Origin: Usnea hakonensis
Taxonomy: Eukaryota > Ascomycota > Lecanoromycetes > Lecanorales > Parmeliaceae
Assembly (NCBI GenBank): GCA_013423325.1
Contig: BLJB01000196.1
Span: 1-64,000 of the forward strand
Direction of reading: 5' to 3'
Length of the DNA stretch: 64,000 bases
Shown in pieces: positions 33,817 to 45,428 of this stretch; the stretch's first letter is position 1; each line of letters opens with the position of its first letter. The notes under the pieces were generated by a model. It worked only from the letters and a program-made list of their open reading frames with translations. It did no database searches and was not told the DNA's origin. The position numbers and the translations under genes are program-made.

Positions 33817-34807
33817 TCAAACGCCTGGCCCGGTGAGTCCTTCATCCGTCATCTGCACAATACCGTGGCCTAAAGGTGCTTTCACGGCATTATATTCACC
33901 AGCGACATTGCCTATACCAATCGGATCAGTCTCATTTTATAGTTTCTGTTGAAATCGGCAGAAATTTCTTACCTGCGGGGTAATAGTTGCATACCGTGAA
34001 GACAGCGGGGGTCCCACCGTCGGGACCACAGCTACTATTCTCCAGATATGATTGGCCATTTGCATTGCATTCTTGCGTTGCAGATTGACCGGTAGGGGAG
34101 CAATCATAAGTATAGCAGCCGACGGAGGTCGTATCGCTCCATACCATTTGACTGTAATGGCCCCAACTCTCGAACTGTGAGTCGTCCGGGCTTTCTTGGC
34201 CGTAGGGAGTGGGATAGTTGTCAATCTCGCTGTTGTAAAGCATATTGGTGATCAGAGTTGATACATTGCCGGCAACAATTCCAGCTCCGATATTCTGCCC
34301 ATAGTTTCCGTCGCCAGCGGCCCTGCGAGGTTCATGAGCGTTTGAACTTGAGGCAAGAAATGGTCATACTTACTTGCTATGGCCATAGACGCATGTCTTG
34401 GCGATCTGCTCGGCGTATGAAGCTAAAGTGCTGTTGTACACCAAATCAGGGACTGAGTGATTGGCACGATGGATGTTGTGATTTAATAGAACCAGTCCCT
34501 GGTATGTGTCGCTTCCGCTGTCAAGATTAGGTTGGTAGGTCAGGGGAAGGCCGTTTGTGGACGGCGCTGAGGTTTCAGCAGCTACTGGAGATGTTACCGT
34601 TGCTGCAGGTGCTTGATTTTGTACCGCATCGACATTCACAGCTGCCGACAGTACCTGGGTGGTTGTTGGTTGATTTGCTCCTTCCTGTACTGTCACGACT
34701 TCGTGGACCACAGCAGTCGTTGTGACTTGGTCTAGTACAGTGTCCATGATTGGAATGGCTGCGATGCTGGTTGCAAATAGGAAAGGAGTGAGAGTGGAAG
34801 ACCGCAT
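33817..34807 (-). CDS. Secreted CAP/SCP (PR-1-like) protein
   Basis: Exons 34807-34374, 34322-33973 and 33911-33817, with introns of 51 and 61 bp; 292 residues. A signal peptide (MRSSTLTPFLFATSIAAIP) and a Thr/Ala/Val-rich low-complexity segment precede the CAP domain at about residues 110-275. CAP hallmarks: LNHNIHRANHSVPDLVYNSTLASYAEQIA, C-x-Y-GHSK, GDGNYGQNI across intron 1, ESWGHYSQMVWSDTTSVGCYTYDC, CNYYPAGNVAGEY across intron 2. Conserved His residues of the CAP cavity (HSK, GHYSQ) are present. Fungal members (Pry/PRY type) bind sterols or lipids outside the cell, and some act in host contact; the role here is unknown. Confidence 0.92.
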
Positions 34808-36124
34808 AATGGTTTCGATGTTCGCTTTTCGTAAAGAATGATAACAGGATCACGGATCTCAAGAAATACTGTAACGATGGGCAGATGCTGAGGAGTGCCG
34901 AAGAGATTGACGACTTCACCAAGAACGAAATTGCAAGTAAATTGCCCTATGGAAAGAATGGACTCGGTCAACGAGAAAAGGAAGTAAAGGAAGACAGAGA
35001 GTGGAGACGATTGACTGGCGAAACGACGTGCAAGGAAAGGACTGGGAAAGGAATGATAAACGAAAGGAAGAGAAATCTTGAGGCGAGAATGAGTGAGTGC
35101 GAGAAAAATCTCTGTCCACGGAGAATGCAGGGTAAAGACAGTTATAAGACCAGAAAGTCTTTGGACGATTGAGAAGCTGTAGATAGGGGTAAAAATGGAA
35201 CTATATGGAGTAAAGTATACCCCCTCATCCGACACCTTCTAAACTCAAGGGCTCAGACGAAGCAAGTCCGCCTTTGTTCTCTGGATACGCGTGGACAAAA
35301 CATGCTTTGAAGCATTTTTAGCAAGTTCTTTGACAACTCAAATTTAGACGGCAGGAGGTACAAAGCGTGATAGCAACGCCGCAGCCGCAGCGTCCATTCT
35401 TCTGTTACGAATTCTTTCTTTCAGAGGAAACGCTCAAATCTCCAGCATCAAAGGATTCGGAGCCACGAGGTCTATGGCCACTTGACGAAGCCATATGGCT
35501 TCTCAAGCAGGTTCGCAATCCTTCGATTCGATACTCGAAGTACGACCGAAGTGCCGTCGTCATGACGTTAGGTAATGCAGAATTACCCCTCTCTTAATTG
35601 TGGGTACGATTAAGAGGATTGAGAGGACCGTGGTTCACAGCTGAGGTGGGTACAGTCGGTCGTTAGGAACTCAAGCGCGGCAAAACGTGGTGGCTTGACG
35701 CCAAGGCGCTAGAATCTTGCTTTTGTGCCCTCAAGTCGTGAATGAGCATTGTTCGCTGAAACGCTCCAGGTTTGAATGAGAGCTAACCTCGCCAGCATGT
35801 TTCACGTGGCAGTTGGCTTGATCGTAACCACAGGTATCTTTGCAACCTCGCTGTTGAAGAACGACCGTCGGCGATGATCAACTGCTATGCCATTACTAAG
35901 TATTGGAAAAATAAAAGGGCATTGCGCAACTGAACAGACTTTCCTAAATCATTGAAGGTGAAGCAGTTCGACGAAGAAAAAGTGGTAGCGAAATGGACAA
36001 GTCCAAAAATTTTGCATTCACTTTTGTCCGCTTCCAGTCTAAAGGCCATCTATCTTCTCCGTTGGCTTTCTCCATTGTCTGCTCTTACTCAGCATAAGCT
36101 CTATAAACCCTTTCCTGAAGAAAA
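34808..36124. other. Intergenic, nothing recognised
   Basis: Purine-rich tract at about 34890-35150 (likely the CAP gene's 5' leader, pyrimidine-rich on its own strand). A plus-strand frame at 35367-35597 starts with ATT-type context and shows no family traits, so it is not called. Confidence 0.45.
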
Positions 36125-37243
36125 CTATATTTCGACCCCGTGACCAGCAAAGAAGATACAACCCTCATTGATGTCAAATTCTTCTCCATTCACTGTCATC
36201 TTTCCGGCTCCGCTCGTCGCGAAGATCACACTTGGCCCTGCGATTTTCTCGTGGACCTCTTTCTCTCCACTTTGCAAACTCGTCTTGAGCATGTTGAATT
36301 CGCTCATGGGTGGCGCATATTGTATCGTCTTTCCTGTCTTCCCCTTGGTGCTTTTGGCAGCATCGAGCATCACATCCTTCGCATTGTGGGGAGAGAAGGT
36401 CAAGGCCGCAGTGAATAGCTCGATGCTATCCCTTTTAGCACGTGGGCAGAATCCGGTGTTGAGAACATTGTTGGAGCGTACCATGCACTCAACGATGTCT
36501 CTAGCAGATTTTAGAGTCAGCATTGCTCATTGCAGGGGGGAGAAGGAATTGCAAAACAGGGTTCGGGAGCAGAAGATTGTATTTGCTCCCACAATATGTC
36601 TTGCTCCTCAAAAGCATCACAAACAGGGAAGGATCAGCTCCGAAGCGTACGTACTGCCGGAAAGATAAGCGTCTTCATTGCCTAGTGGTCAGCATTTTTC
36701 TTCAAGAAGGAATCAGTTCGGAGAATACTTACGGGGGCAATCGGCAGGGACGTAAATTGCTTCACTAGCTTGAAAGGTGAGAAAATTCATGCAACTAATA
36801 CCATTGCTTCAGCCTCAAGATCTTCGTGCAAGAGGGAAGTCTTACAGCGATGTGACCAGGTTTCCCGGATCCTCGATCGAGTACTGCCCTTGTAGCCTTG
36901 GTAACAGATCGAGTACATAAGCCTGCTTACCAAACCCCTCTCGAGGAACTTGGGCCAATTGTTCCTGACATTTTTTGATACTCTCACCACTCGCTATCAA
37001 AATGTTATGGCAGACCCGTTTCAGTGTCTCGTTATTGAAATGTGTCTGTCCGTTCGGGAGGATTTTTTGGATCGGCTGCAAGACATTGAAGAGAGCCTGG
37101 ACGTCGGACATTGCCTTCCATCCAGCGAATACCTCGAATTTACTCAATGCTATTGGGATCTCCGGCTTGTGGTTATCGTCCGTAAATTGATCAGGATTCT
37201 TGGCATGTAGCCTGGCGGCGAGATCTTTGTTGAAAGACTGAGG
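36125..37243 (-). pseudogene. 5'-truncated mannose-6-phosphate isomerase
   Basis: The C-terminal two thirds of a type I phosphomannose isomerase, the zinc enzyme that interconverts mannose-6-P and fructose-6-P. Recognisable in order: DLAARLHAKNPDQFTDDNHKPE, SKFEVFAGWKAM, EDPGNLVTSL spliced to CMNFLTFQASEAIYVPAD, a small exon with NEDAYLSG, IVECMVRSNNVLNTGFCPRA, then TVQ-type block KTIQYAPPMSEFNML and the final GCIFFAGHGVEI. Introns remain GT-AG and I saw no stops. The first ~100 residues, including the N-terminal zinc ligands, are absent: recognisable sequence ends near 37240 and nothing PMI-like occurs up to 38300. A cell needs this enzyme, so a full-length copy presumably exists elsewhere. 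Confidence 0.85.
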
Positions 37244-37373
37244 GACCCATGATTATACAAAGAGAGGAATGAGATTATACTAATATGAGAAAGTCAAGGT
37301 AAAGTAGGTAAGGTATGTAAAGTATGCTGAGGATCATATTCATCTTATGACCTCGTCGTAAGAGTTTCGGGTA

Positions 37374-37956
37374 GGGTCGTGATAGGTGTACCCCCCTTTT
37401 ACTACATGTACCCCCCCCTATTTCGGCCATGCTCAAATTTTGTATCTTTCTAGGGCTATAGTAATAGCAATGGCCATACCCGTTTTCAATAGTAATGGGC
37501 CAATAGGCCAATGGCAATGGCAATGGCAATGGCAATGGCAATGGCAATAGTGATACGTAATATGCTCTATATAATTGTGCTGCTAATGCGCTGTAATCGC
37601 GCTGCGTAATAGGTGAATTAGGGAGGGTTTTGGGCTTGGGGGCGTAGTTTGGGCCCCGGCCCTCAGGGGGCTCCCGGGGCCCAAACCCCATGCCTATAGT
37701 AAAACCCCCCCAACTCACTCTATTTCTTAGCGCAATTATATGGAGCATATTGCGCATCACTACGGAGTATTCCTATTCCTATTACTATTGCCTATTGCCC
37801 ATAGCCATTTTGGCTATTTGCCATGGCCATTGAACACGGGCATAGCCCATGGCCGGGTATGGCGCGTTCTTTTAGCGTAGGGTGGGTATACCTATGTTAC
37901 TAGCCTAGAGCGGGATGGTATATTTAGTAAATAGGGGGGTACACCTATCACGACCC
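37374..37956. mobile_element. MITE with 24-bp terminal inverted repeats and TA duplication
   Basis: A 583-bp non-coding element. The ends 37374-37397 (starting GGGTCGTGATAGGTGTACCC) and 37933-37956 are perfect inverted repeats, flanked by TA at 37372-37373 and 37957-37958, as for Tc1/mariner-type insertions. Its interior has a tandem (ATGGCA)n run at 37511-37548 and further partly inverted GCCATGGCC-rich stretches, so it may fold into a long hairpin. It sits about 130 bp from the truncated isomerase end. Confidence 0.88.
37511..37548. repeat. (ATGGCA)6 tandem repeat
   Basis: About six hexanucleotide units inside the TA-flanked MITE. Confidence 0.9.
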
Positions 37957-38298
37957 TAGGTTTGTGATAGGGCCGCCCGTCTTCGTAGAAAATAGACGGG
38001 TTATACAAACGCTACGACTAGACCAAAAGGTGATCACTAATGAGATATTACTAAACCGTAATATCTATACCAGTAGTAGTCTTGCTAGCGTACGACCGCT
38101 TGCCCACTTCAGCTTTCGCCGAATCTGACACAAGTGAGGCTCGAGGCTCGAGGTTTCCCCGGCTCAACATATAATGTATTTTCTTTCTATCAAAAGATTC
38201 CCTTGGTGCCATCAGATGTTTTTGGAATAGGCACTTGATTTTCCGTATCCCAATCAACTCAAATACGATTACGACCACTTTTTCTGGTGACTGAAAAC
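37957..38298. other. Promoter side of the NACHT-ankyrin gene
   Basis: No gene on either strand; moderately AT-rich sequence between the MITE and the ATG at 38299. Confidence 0.5.
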
Positions 38299-39471
38299 AT
38301 GCAAAGGCCGACGGTCTCATCTGTCAAGGACGACGATACTAGTCCACCTGCATACGGAAGCAAGGAATCGAGCTTTGCCAGCAGACCAACGCCGAATATC
38401 CAAGAATCGAGCTACCCCGCGAGCTTGTGGGCAGAGGCCGTAGACAAAATACAAAAGCAACTTCCCAGCGAGATACGGGAGCAGCTTCCTGACAATCTGA
38501 GTAGTTCTGGTGCCTCCCAAATACTGCAAACTGTGATCAAAGAGGCCGAGGATAGACAGAGGGACTCAACTGCGAAAGAGCACCAGATCCAAGTCCCTGG
38601 CCAACATGGTAAAAAGGTCAACCTTCGTGATGTGTATGGGGGCATTCTTTCTTTTGCCATCAAGTTTCGAGATGTTGGGGATATTGCCTTTCAAGCTTCT
38701 CCTCCACAAACTGCTTTGCCATGGGCCATTGTCCGATTGTGTTTGACCGCCGCTTTTAACAAGCATGAGTTTTACGGTGTGATTATTCAGGGTCTGGAGA
38801 TGGTTTCTTCAATTGTCAGCCATTATATCGTTATTGAGCGTGTTTTCGTGGGTCTGAAATCTGTGAATGCTTCAGCCGTCAGAAAGTCTCTCCTCGAACT
38901 GTACGCTTCTGTGTTGCAATTCCTGCGTAAGGCGCTGCAGTTCTTCCCCCCTCCTCAGAAACCAGACAAGGAGAAAGGCTATGTGGGAAGGAATTTTGCA
39001 TCTGGAGTGGACAAAATCTCCAGGACATTCAAAAATCTTGATGTCACATACCAAGATACAGTGAAAGATATCCTGAGCCAAGTTTCCCAAGCAAAAAACA
39101 ACGTCGATAGTGGCGCTGACCATGCTTACGCGGAAATGAATTTTGACGCTTTCGATAAGATTGGCCGGCAGCTTGACACAATGGGCTATGCGGAGGCCGA
39201 GCGCAATCGACGGCTAGACGTTCTCCGAGAGGAGTTCGACCGGAAACTGGAATCCATTGATTATAAAGTCTCGGAGATGTACGACATCATGAAGGAGAGT
39301 CAGCAGGAGAGCAATATCCGTCAAGTCCTCGATTGGCTCTCACCGACTGCCCAGGATCAGAGACGTACGACTTCTCATCAGAGTCTAAAGAGTCGTCGTT
39401 TGCCGTCTTCCGGGTTGTGGCTTCTTGAAGGAGAAGACTACTTGCAATGGCAAGACGATGCTTCTATCTAA
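38299..39471 (+). CDS. N-terminal half of a NACHT-ankyrin (STAND/NLR-like) protein
   Basis: Reads 390 residues from ATG 38299. After a disordered start it carries the helical N-terminal domain common in fungal NACHT-ankyrin proteins: SLWAEAVDKIQKQLPSE, VYGGILSFAIKFRDVGDIAFQASPPQTALPWAIVRLCLTAAF, then a coiled region and IRQVLDWLSP. The pre-NACHT segment SGLWLLEGEDYLQW is reached, after which the frame runs into a stop at 39469-39471. The expected Walker A segment is missing and the NACHT domain resumes in the next frame from about 39445. The two halves were one gene; this end is either a real truncated product or half of a pseudogene. STAND proteins act in self/non-self recognition and programmed cell death in fungi. 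Confidence 0.8.
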   Translation: MQRPTVSSVKDDDTSPPAYGSKESSFASRPTPNIQESSYPASLWAEAVDKIQKQLPSEIREQLPDNLSSSGASQILQTVIKEAEDRQRDSTAKEHQIQVPGQHGKKVNLRDVYGGILSFAIKFRDVGDIAFQASPPQTALPWAIVRLCLTAAFNKHEFYGVIIQGLEMVSSIVSHYIVIERVFVGLKSVNASAVRKSLLELYASVLQFLRKALQFFPPPQKPDKEKGYVGRNFASGVDKISRTFKNLDVTYQDTVKDILSQVSQAKNNVDSGADHAYAEMNFDAFDKIGRQLDTMGYAEAERNRRLDVLREEFDRKLESIDYKVSEMYDIMKESQQESNIRQVLDWLSPTAQDQRRTTSHQSLKSRRLPSSGLWLLEGEDYLQWQDDASI

Positions 39472-42400
39472 AATTGTAGACCATTTGGAGGATAAACTCT
39501 TGGAGGAGGGGAGTCCTGACCGAATAGCATATTTCTACGTATCACCTGAGCAACAGAATGGTGCTGGATCAGACCCAGATGAAGTCATTCGCAACGTCGT
39601 CAGGCAACTTTCACATTCGCTGAAAAGCCGTGGATTGGAACCAGCAATTGCGCAGAAATATAGACAGTCTACCTTAACGACAGACCAACCCCCAAGGCCA
39701 ATGAGATCCGAATGTGCGGACATGATTGTTAGTCTGACTCACGACTTCCCAGTCTATATTATTGTCGATGCACTAGACGCTTTGAAGGGTGGGGAAACAA
39801 GAGATCAGACGCGAAGCTCCCGCAACGACTTCATCGAGAGTCTGCAAAATATTGTTGACCAAAGCGAAAACCCCGTCAAGATCTTCCTTTCCACCTTACC
39901 GGACTCTTTGGCAGAAACACGTCTGCGCAACGTCTTCGCCAGAGCTCTCGCTGACGAATCAACACCACGATATGATACACATGTCATTGAAGTAACTGCA
40001 GATCAAAATTCGGAAGATCTGGGCCAGTTCGTCTATGACACCCTCACGAAGAGGATTCATAAGAAAGATCTGCTTGAGGGGACTGTCGAGAAAACGCTCA
40101 AGGAAAAGATTGCTGCCCGTCTTCTCGAGCGCTCTAAGGGCATGTTCAGTTATGCAAGCTTAGCAATCGATCGCTTATGCGATGAGAGCATCAGTGAATC
40201 CACGGTACTCGAGGAGATTGACGAATTTCATGGAATGACAGATCTCTACGAACGAAGCATGAACGAAATCAGGACTCAGAGCAGAGCTCGAGTTCAAACT
40301 ACAGCTAAAACTACGCTTAAATGGCTTTTGTGTGTTCAAGAAACCCTAAGGGTGGAGGTTTTTCTTGAGGCTGTTGATGTAGAGGTATGTCCTGGATTTC
40401 CCAGGTGTTTGCCTTTGCCAGCCTTCCGTTGGGAATTCGCGTCAATTCACTTCATATCTTTTGATTCGGCTGCAGTGACTCCGTAGATTAAGAACTGACT
40501 TCAATTGCCTTATAGGGTAGTATTGCAAAGCCTACACGGAATAACCTTCTTAGCGCCTGTCGTTCCCTTGTGAAGATTGATCGTCGCCCCGCAACTGACC
40601 TACACTTCTTCGCACTGCAGCACGATGCTGTCAGAGATTATTTAAAGAATCAACCAGAGTATACCGAAAGCGACTGCCATCTAGCGGTGGCAGACCGATG
40701 CTTGAGAATGATGAAAGTCGCATTCTTCACCTCGGCTAGTCACTCACCTGAGCAGATATACTTAAACTGGTATGCCAATCGTTTCTGGCCTCTTCACTAT
40801 CAAAAAATCGATTTTAATCTCATAGGCGAAGACAAGGCTCTTGCTGAAGAACGCCGCAAGGGGTTTGTGCGCGTTCGAAAATCACTCAAGGAGTTTGTTA
40901 TGCAACGCCACAAGACATCATCGGCTTTCAACAAGTGGCTGAAAAAGATCCCTGACTATATGGAAGATCTGGGTAAGGATCACCCTTTATCACAGCAGCT
41001 TTCATCGCTTCAAGCATCCGTCATGACCCCTCTTCATGCCATCTCCGTGTTCGGCTTCGCAGACCTCATTGATGCTCATTCCAAAGAATTTGATTTTCGC
41101 CAGCGCAATGCTTATGGACAAACGCCATTGATTCTTGCAATCGAAAATAACCAAGTTGATACGGTCAAGTCTCTAATGGCTTCTGGCCGCGCTGACGTTA
41201 ATCAATTCAATCTACGGGCCGTCCAGCAGCTCTTAGAGCAGAACTTTGAGCCAGTGATCTGTTATGCAAGTGCACTCCAGGCTGCGGTTGTCAAAGGCTC
41301 TCGGGACATTTTTGACATCTTAATTGATCATGGCGCAAAGCTGGATCTCGTGGCTGGCTACTACGGAAGCATGCTTCAAGCTGCATGCTTGAATGGGCAT
41401 GCCGAGCTGATAGAGTACCTTCTGGATGAGGCCAAACTTGACCCTAATTCTCAAGGGGGCTACCACGGTAACTCGCTGCAAGCCGCTTGTGCGATGGGGC
41501 ATTTGGAGGTTGTTGAAATCCTGCTTGGCGCTGAGGAGGCTCAAATCTGCGAACTTGCACCTGGAGGTCATTATGGCTCGGCGATTATGGCTGCTACTTG
41601 TGCTGGTAGCCCAAATATCATCGAAAGCCTTCTGGCTTATACCGACGATGCTAATGCCATGGTGAATCAACGAAGTCCAAACTATGGCACGCCTTTACAG
41701 CAGGCTGCTGACCTCAACAGAAAAGACATAGTTGATCTACTCATCGGGCACGGAGCAAACATCAACGCTATGGGAACAACAGCAGGTGACACATGTAAGA
41801 AGGACTCCAGTGCTCTTGCAAATGCTGCCAACAAGGGCAACCGAAAAATCGTTTCGATACTGGTAGAAATGAAGGCTGAAGCCGACTTCTCCTACTCAGA
41901 TGGCCAATTCCATTTGCTCCACCAAGCAGCGATGCACAACATGTTGGACTTGGCTCAATACTGCATGGACAAGAAATGTGACATCAATATGACGAGTGAT
42001 CAAGGTGTCAAGTATCATCAGGACCAAAGAAATATGACACCTTTAGCGATAGCATCCGTTGAAGGACATAAACAGATTGTGGAACTATTGCTCAGCCAAG
42101 GAGCGAATATCCAGTATCCGGGGGACGACGTTTCGACATTAATATTGGCGGCTTCGAGGGACCAAGCTGACATAATGGAATTACTCATTCAAAACCACAA
42201 AGCTAGAAATCCTGGCAATCCTAAGTCCACGGTGGACTTCATCAGTAGACGCGTCCCAAGCTCCAAGAATACTGCGCTGCATGAAGCCGCTCGTCTTGGA
42301 GCGGTTGGCGCTGTGTCAAAGTTATTGGAACACAGTGCCCCCTTCCTCAGGGCTAACGCAGGAGTCGGAGTGATCCAACGAGCAGTCGGGAACGGGAACG

Positions 42401-43746
42401 GGAACCCTCGGGTCGTGAAGGTCCTAGTTGAGCACTTGGAGAGGTCTTCAAGGACCGACTGTATCCAAGTGATCAATGCTGTCAATGATTATGGGAAATC
42501 GGTCCTCATCGATGCAGCTGAACGAAATAGGTCCAACATATTCCCATATCTTCTCGAGCACGGGGCGGATACCCGGGTCCGAGATAAGTGGGGGAACACT
42601 TTGTTACATCATGTTTGTGGGAGAAATCACTATGACCTCGTCAAAATGTTACTGGCTGCTTGGGACAAAGAAGACGCAGGGGACAAAATGGCCTGGTTCG
42701 CAGTAGAGAATAACGAGAAGAAGACTGCGTTGCAAGAAGCTGTTCGTCGAGGTCAATATCCTATCATTCGAATGCTGCTTGATGCTGGCGCCAAAATCAC
42801 TCCCTCGTATCATCGCTACTGCCTCATTCACATAGAGACACCCAAAGTTGATGAAATTCAAACTCTTATTAGAGAAGGATTTGGCGATCATCGAGATGAA
42901 GCTCTCAAATGCTTCAACCACCGCGCTGGCCAAGACGGTTGTTCAATCCTTCATGATATAGCCTCGTATCGCCGCCTCGATCTTGCGCGGTGTCTGCTGG
43001 ACTACGGTGCCGATCCAACGACTGGAGACGTGGAGTCGCTCGATTTGAACCGAGTAGACACGAGAACGCCACTTCACATTGCAGTTTCCGGAAATCTCCT
43101 GGACATGGTACGCCTTCTTCTCGAGAGCGCTGCCCAACAGTGCAATAAGTCGAGGGTTGCGCGTTTCGTCAACCGACGGAACGGGTGGGGGAAAACAGCG
43201 CTAATGGATGCAGCGGAGAGGAACCACTCCGAAATCATGAACACGCTTCTTTCCAAACCATATTTCGCAGACTGGTCCATCGTAGACAACGACGGGCAGA
43301 ACGCGCTCCACTGGTGTGCGTGGCGTCACCACAGATCATCTGTTGAAGTTCTTCTTCGTCATGCATCTGGCGCCGATGCCTCGCCTATTGGCAGAAACAG
43401 GTTTGCAGTATTTTTGAAGCAGCAGAACAAACCTGGATTAACACCATTACATGACGTGACACATCAGGGTTTCGAAGACCTGGCGAGGATATTATTGTAT
43501 GATTACCACGCTGACTATGAAGTATATGACAAGACTGGAGATTCAATCTTGCATCGCGCCGTGCAGACCAATCATGACTTTCTACTGAAATTGTATCTGG
43601 AGTATATGGTCAAGGACAAAGATCAAGAGAAGTTCAAAAGGGTGCTGCATCATCGCAATACGTCCATGAACCGGACGGTACTGGATTTGCTAGAAGCCAG
43701 AGGCAGGAAAGATTGGGCTGCCTACCTGAGGCAATTTGGAGCCTAG
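39425..43746 (+). CDS. NACHT-ankyrin half of the same STAND protein
   Basis: Reads in the +1 frame relative to the previous entry, exons 39425-40384 and 40516-43746 joined by a 131-bp GT-AG intron after DVEV/E. It begins in the tail of Walker A (NGKTMLLSKIVDHLE), with Walker B YIIVDALDAL and a STLPD sensor-like segment, then the helical region KTTLKWLLCVQETLRVEVFLEAV. About 20 ankyrin repeats fill residues from about 480 to the end (LQAACLNGHAELIEYLLDE, TPLQQAADLNRKDIVDLLIGHGANIN, and so on). No ATG precedes the Walker A remnant, so without the upstream half translation could start only at 39458. The ankyrin region has no stop. See the frame-break finding. Confidence 0.82.
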
Positions 43747-43904
43747 TGATAGGGAGTACAACTTTCTAGATTGCAGCATCCCATGAATGAAGCCATCTAC
43801 GAGCAGCACGAGGAGGCCAAACGAGCCGTGGATCGAAAGATCAAAGCGTGAGAGCGGGAACTCATGAAGCAGATCCAAAAAGAACACGATACTATCGCTT
43901 CGGT
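43747..43904 (+). other. Coiled-coil coding relic
   Basis: Reads HPMNEAIYEQHEEAKRAV...KIKA, a TGA, then ERELMKQIQKEHDTIASVQ, ending in a stop at 43918. The heptad-like charged sequence continues through the TGA (a CGA Arg codon would restore it). It looks like the tail of a decayed gene but cannot be assigned. Confidence 0.35.
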
Positions 43905-44777
43905 GCAACGTAGCGTATGACGTGTCCGTGTACAATTCGATTGTTCACGAGTACACCTTGCTGTCTCGGGTCGAAGGCGCCACTCTGAGCGAGATCTATC
44001 AGTCCTTGGACGATCAGCAAATTAGCCAGATTATTGACCAGCTCATTGACTTTCTCTCTCAACTCAACGCCCACGAGTGGTATGCAATAGGCGGTCTGAA
44101 TATAAACGATGAAGGAGAAATTGTAGTTGGACAAGTCCTGGAAGAGACGTTCTGTCTGCAGGTTCCCGACATTAAAAAGCTGTGGCCCCAAGACGAGACA
44201 GTGGCCACTCTCAACATTGGAGGACCCTATCCAACCTATGTCGGATACATATCCGTGCAAATTCAAAATTACATCCACCTGGTTCAGATCCACGAGAAAC
44301 TCGCCTTTATGCGAGACACCATTCCCCGCCTTGAGGTGTTCTTGACCGCGTTACCTAAGCATTCCGACAAGCTCAACGACGTCAAGCTGCGACTAGCGCA
44401 CAAAGATCTACACTTTGCCAACATGCTCTACAACATCTCATCGGGCAGGATCACTGCGATTCTCGACTGGGAGTTCTCGAGCGTTGTACCGTCTATGAAA
44501 TGGAACCCAAGAAGAATCCTTGTGGAATGGGCAGGACAATGAAGAGTCTGGAATCGAGAAACAGCGACTGCTCGAGCTGTTTGATCAACGCTGTAAAGAG
44601 AAACATCTCTCTATACTGGAAAATGCAGCCTTCTCTTTGCCGTTGCAGGAGAGGATGCAGACAGTGGCCGACTTCTTACGTGCGATTGTGGAGGTTGTAC
44701 CAAGGGACCAAAGGAAAGATCTTGTGCCAAGCTGGAGGGCTACAGTGCTGGACAATATAGCTGGCTTTGACGTCTAG
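43905..44777 (+). pseudogene. 5'-truncated, frameshifted APH-family phosphotransferase
   Basis: A kinase-like fragment of the aminoglycoside/choline-kinase-like family, common in fungi with unknown substrates. It opens with VAYDVSVYNSIVHEYTLLSRVEG, the hinge region, so the ATP-binding N-lobe is absent. The catalytic loop LAHKDLHFANMLYN and the AILDWEFSSVVP metal site are intact. At about 44510 the frame shifts: MKWNPRRIL runs to a stop at 44540, while the expected LWNGQDNEESGIEKQRLLELF continues in the next frame to 44777. One inserted base explains it. Two independent lesions make it a pseudogene. Confidence 0.78.
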
Positions 44778-45428
44778 CTTTTCTCCAAATCAATAAAATG
44801 ACTATTGACATTGCTTCTCTTCCCTTTTCGTGAAACATATCCTCCGAAATATCCCCTTTCTTGTCGTCGTTACTTAACACTGCGATCAAGAGTGTGGAAT
44901 TTTTGATCTTCGAGCCAAGCATAAAATTAGATATCAAGGAGTGTATTGTACTGACTCCTCTTTGAAAGTTTCCAAGAACGATTTATGACAATTTGTGCTT
45001 TTTGAATATTGAGTAAGGTGAGTCACTTAACTTTTCCAAAGCGTGAAAAGGAGCCTGAACGTACAGGCTTACGCAACCGGGCACATATGCCTGAGGCAAC
45101 GAGGCTTCTTCAAAGTAAGGAATTTGGAGAGAGCCAAGTTGAAGTTATTTTGCTGTAATTCAGCGAAGAAGGTGCAATTGTGCGTGCCGCTTTGAAGGGT
45201 CCTCCTATATAAAGAGCTTCTCTCCACAATCAACTTACCATCTTATGGGACTGAGCTGCTCTCGGCCGCGATTCCAGAGCTATGGACGAGAAGAATTTTG
45301 GATGCGAAAGACTCGAGCCTTTAATTCGTCCCTGGCTCAATTGCATCTGTCACGGGCTAAGTTCTGAAATATGCTAACTTCCATTCGCAGCCCCGAATCA
45401 CATCAATCCCGATCATGGCCTCCGCATC
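44778..45428. other. Intergenic, nothing recognised
   Basis: A TATATAAAG at about 45204-45214 could be a TATA box but no gene follows on that strand that I can support. Confidence 0.45.

Noticed and set aside
34732..35235. Long minus-strand frame upstream of the CAP gene
   Set aside because: It arises from the pyrimidine-rich leader and overlaps the start of the CAP gene in another frame.
36125..37243. Intact mannose-6-phosphate isomerase gene
   Set aside because: The N-terminal third with zinc ligands is absent and no upstream exons were found to 38300.
37511..37548. CRISPR-like array
   Set aside because: Short contiguous hexamer units without spacers; a microsatellite inside a MITE.
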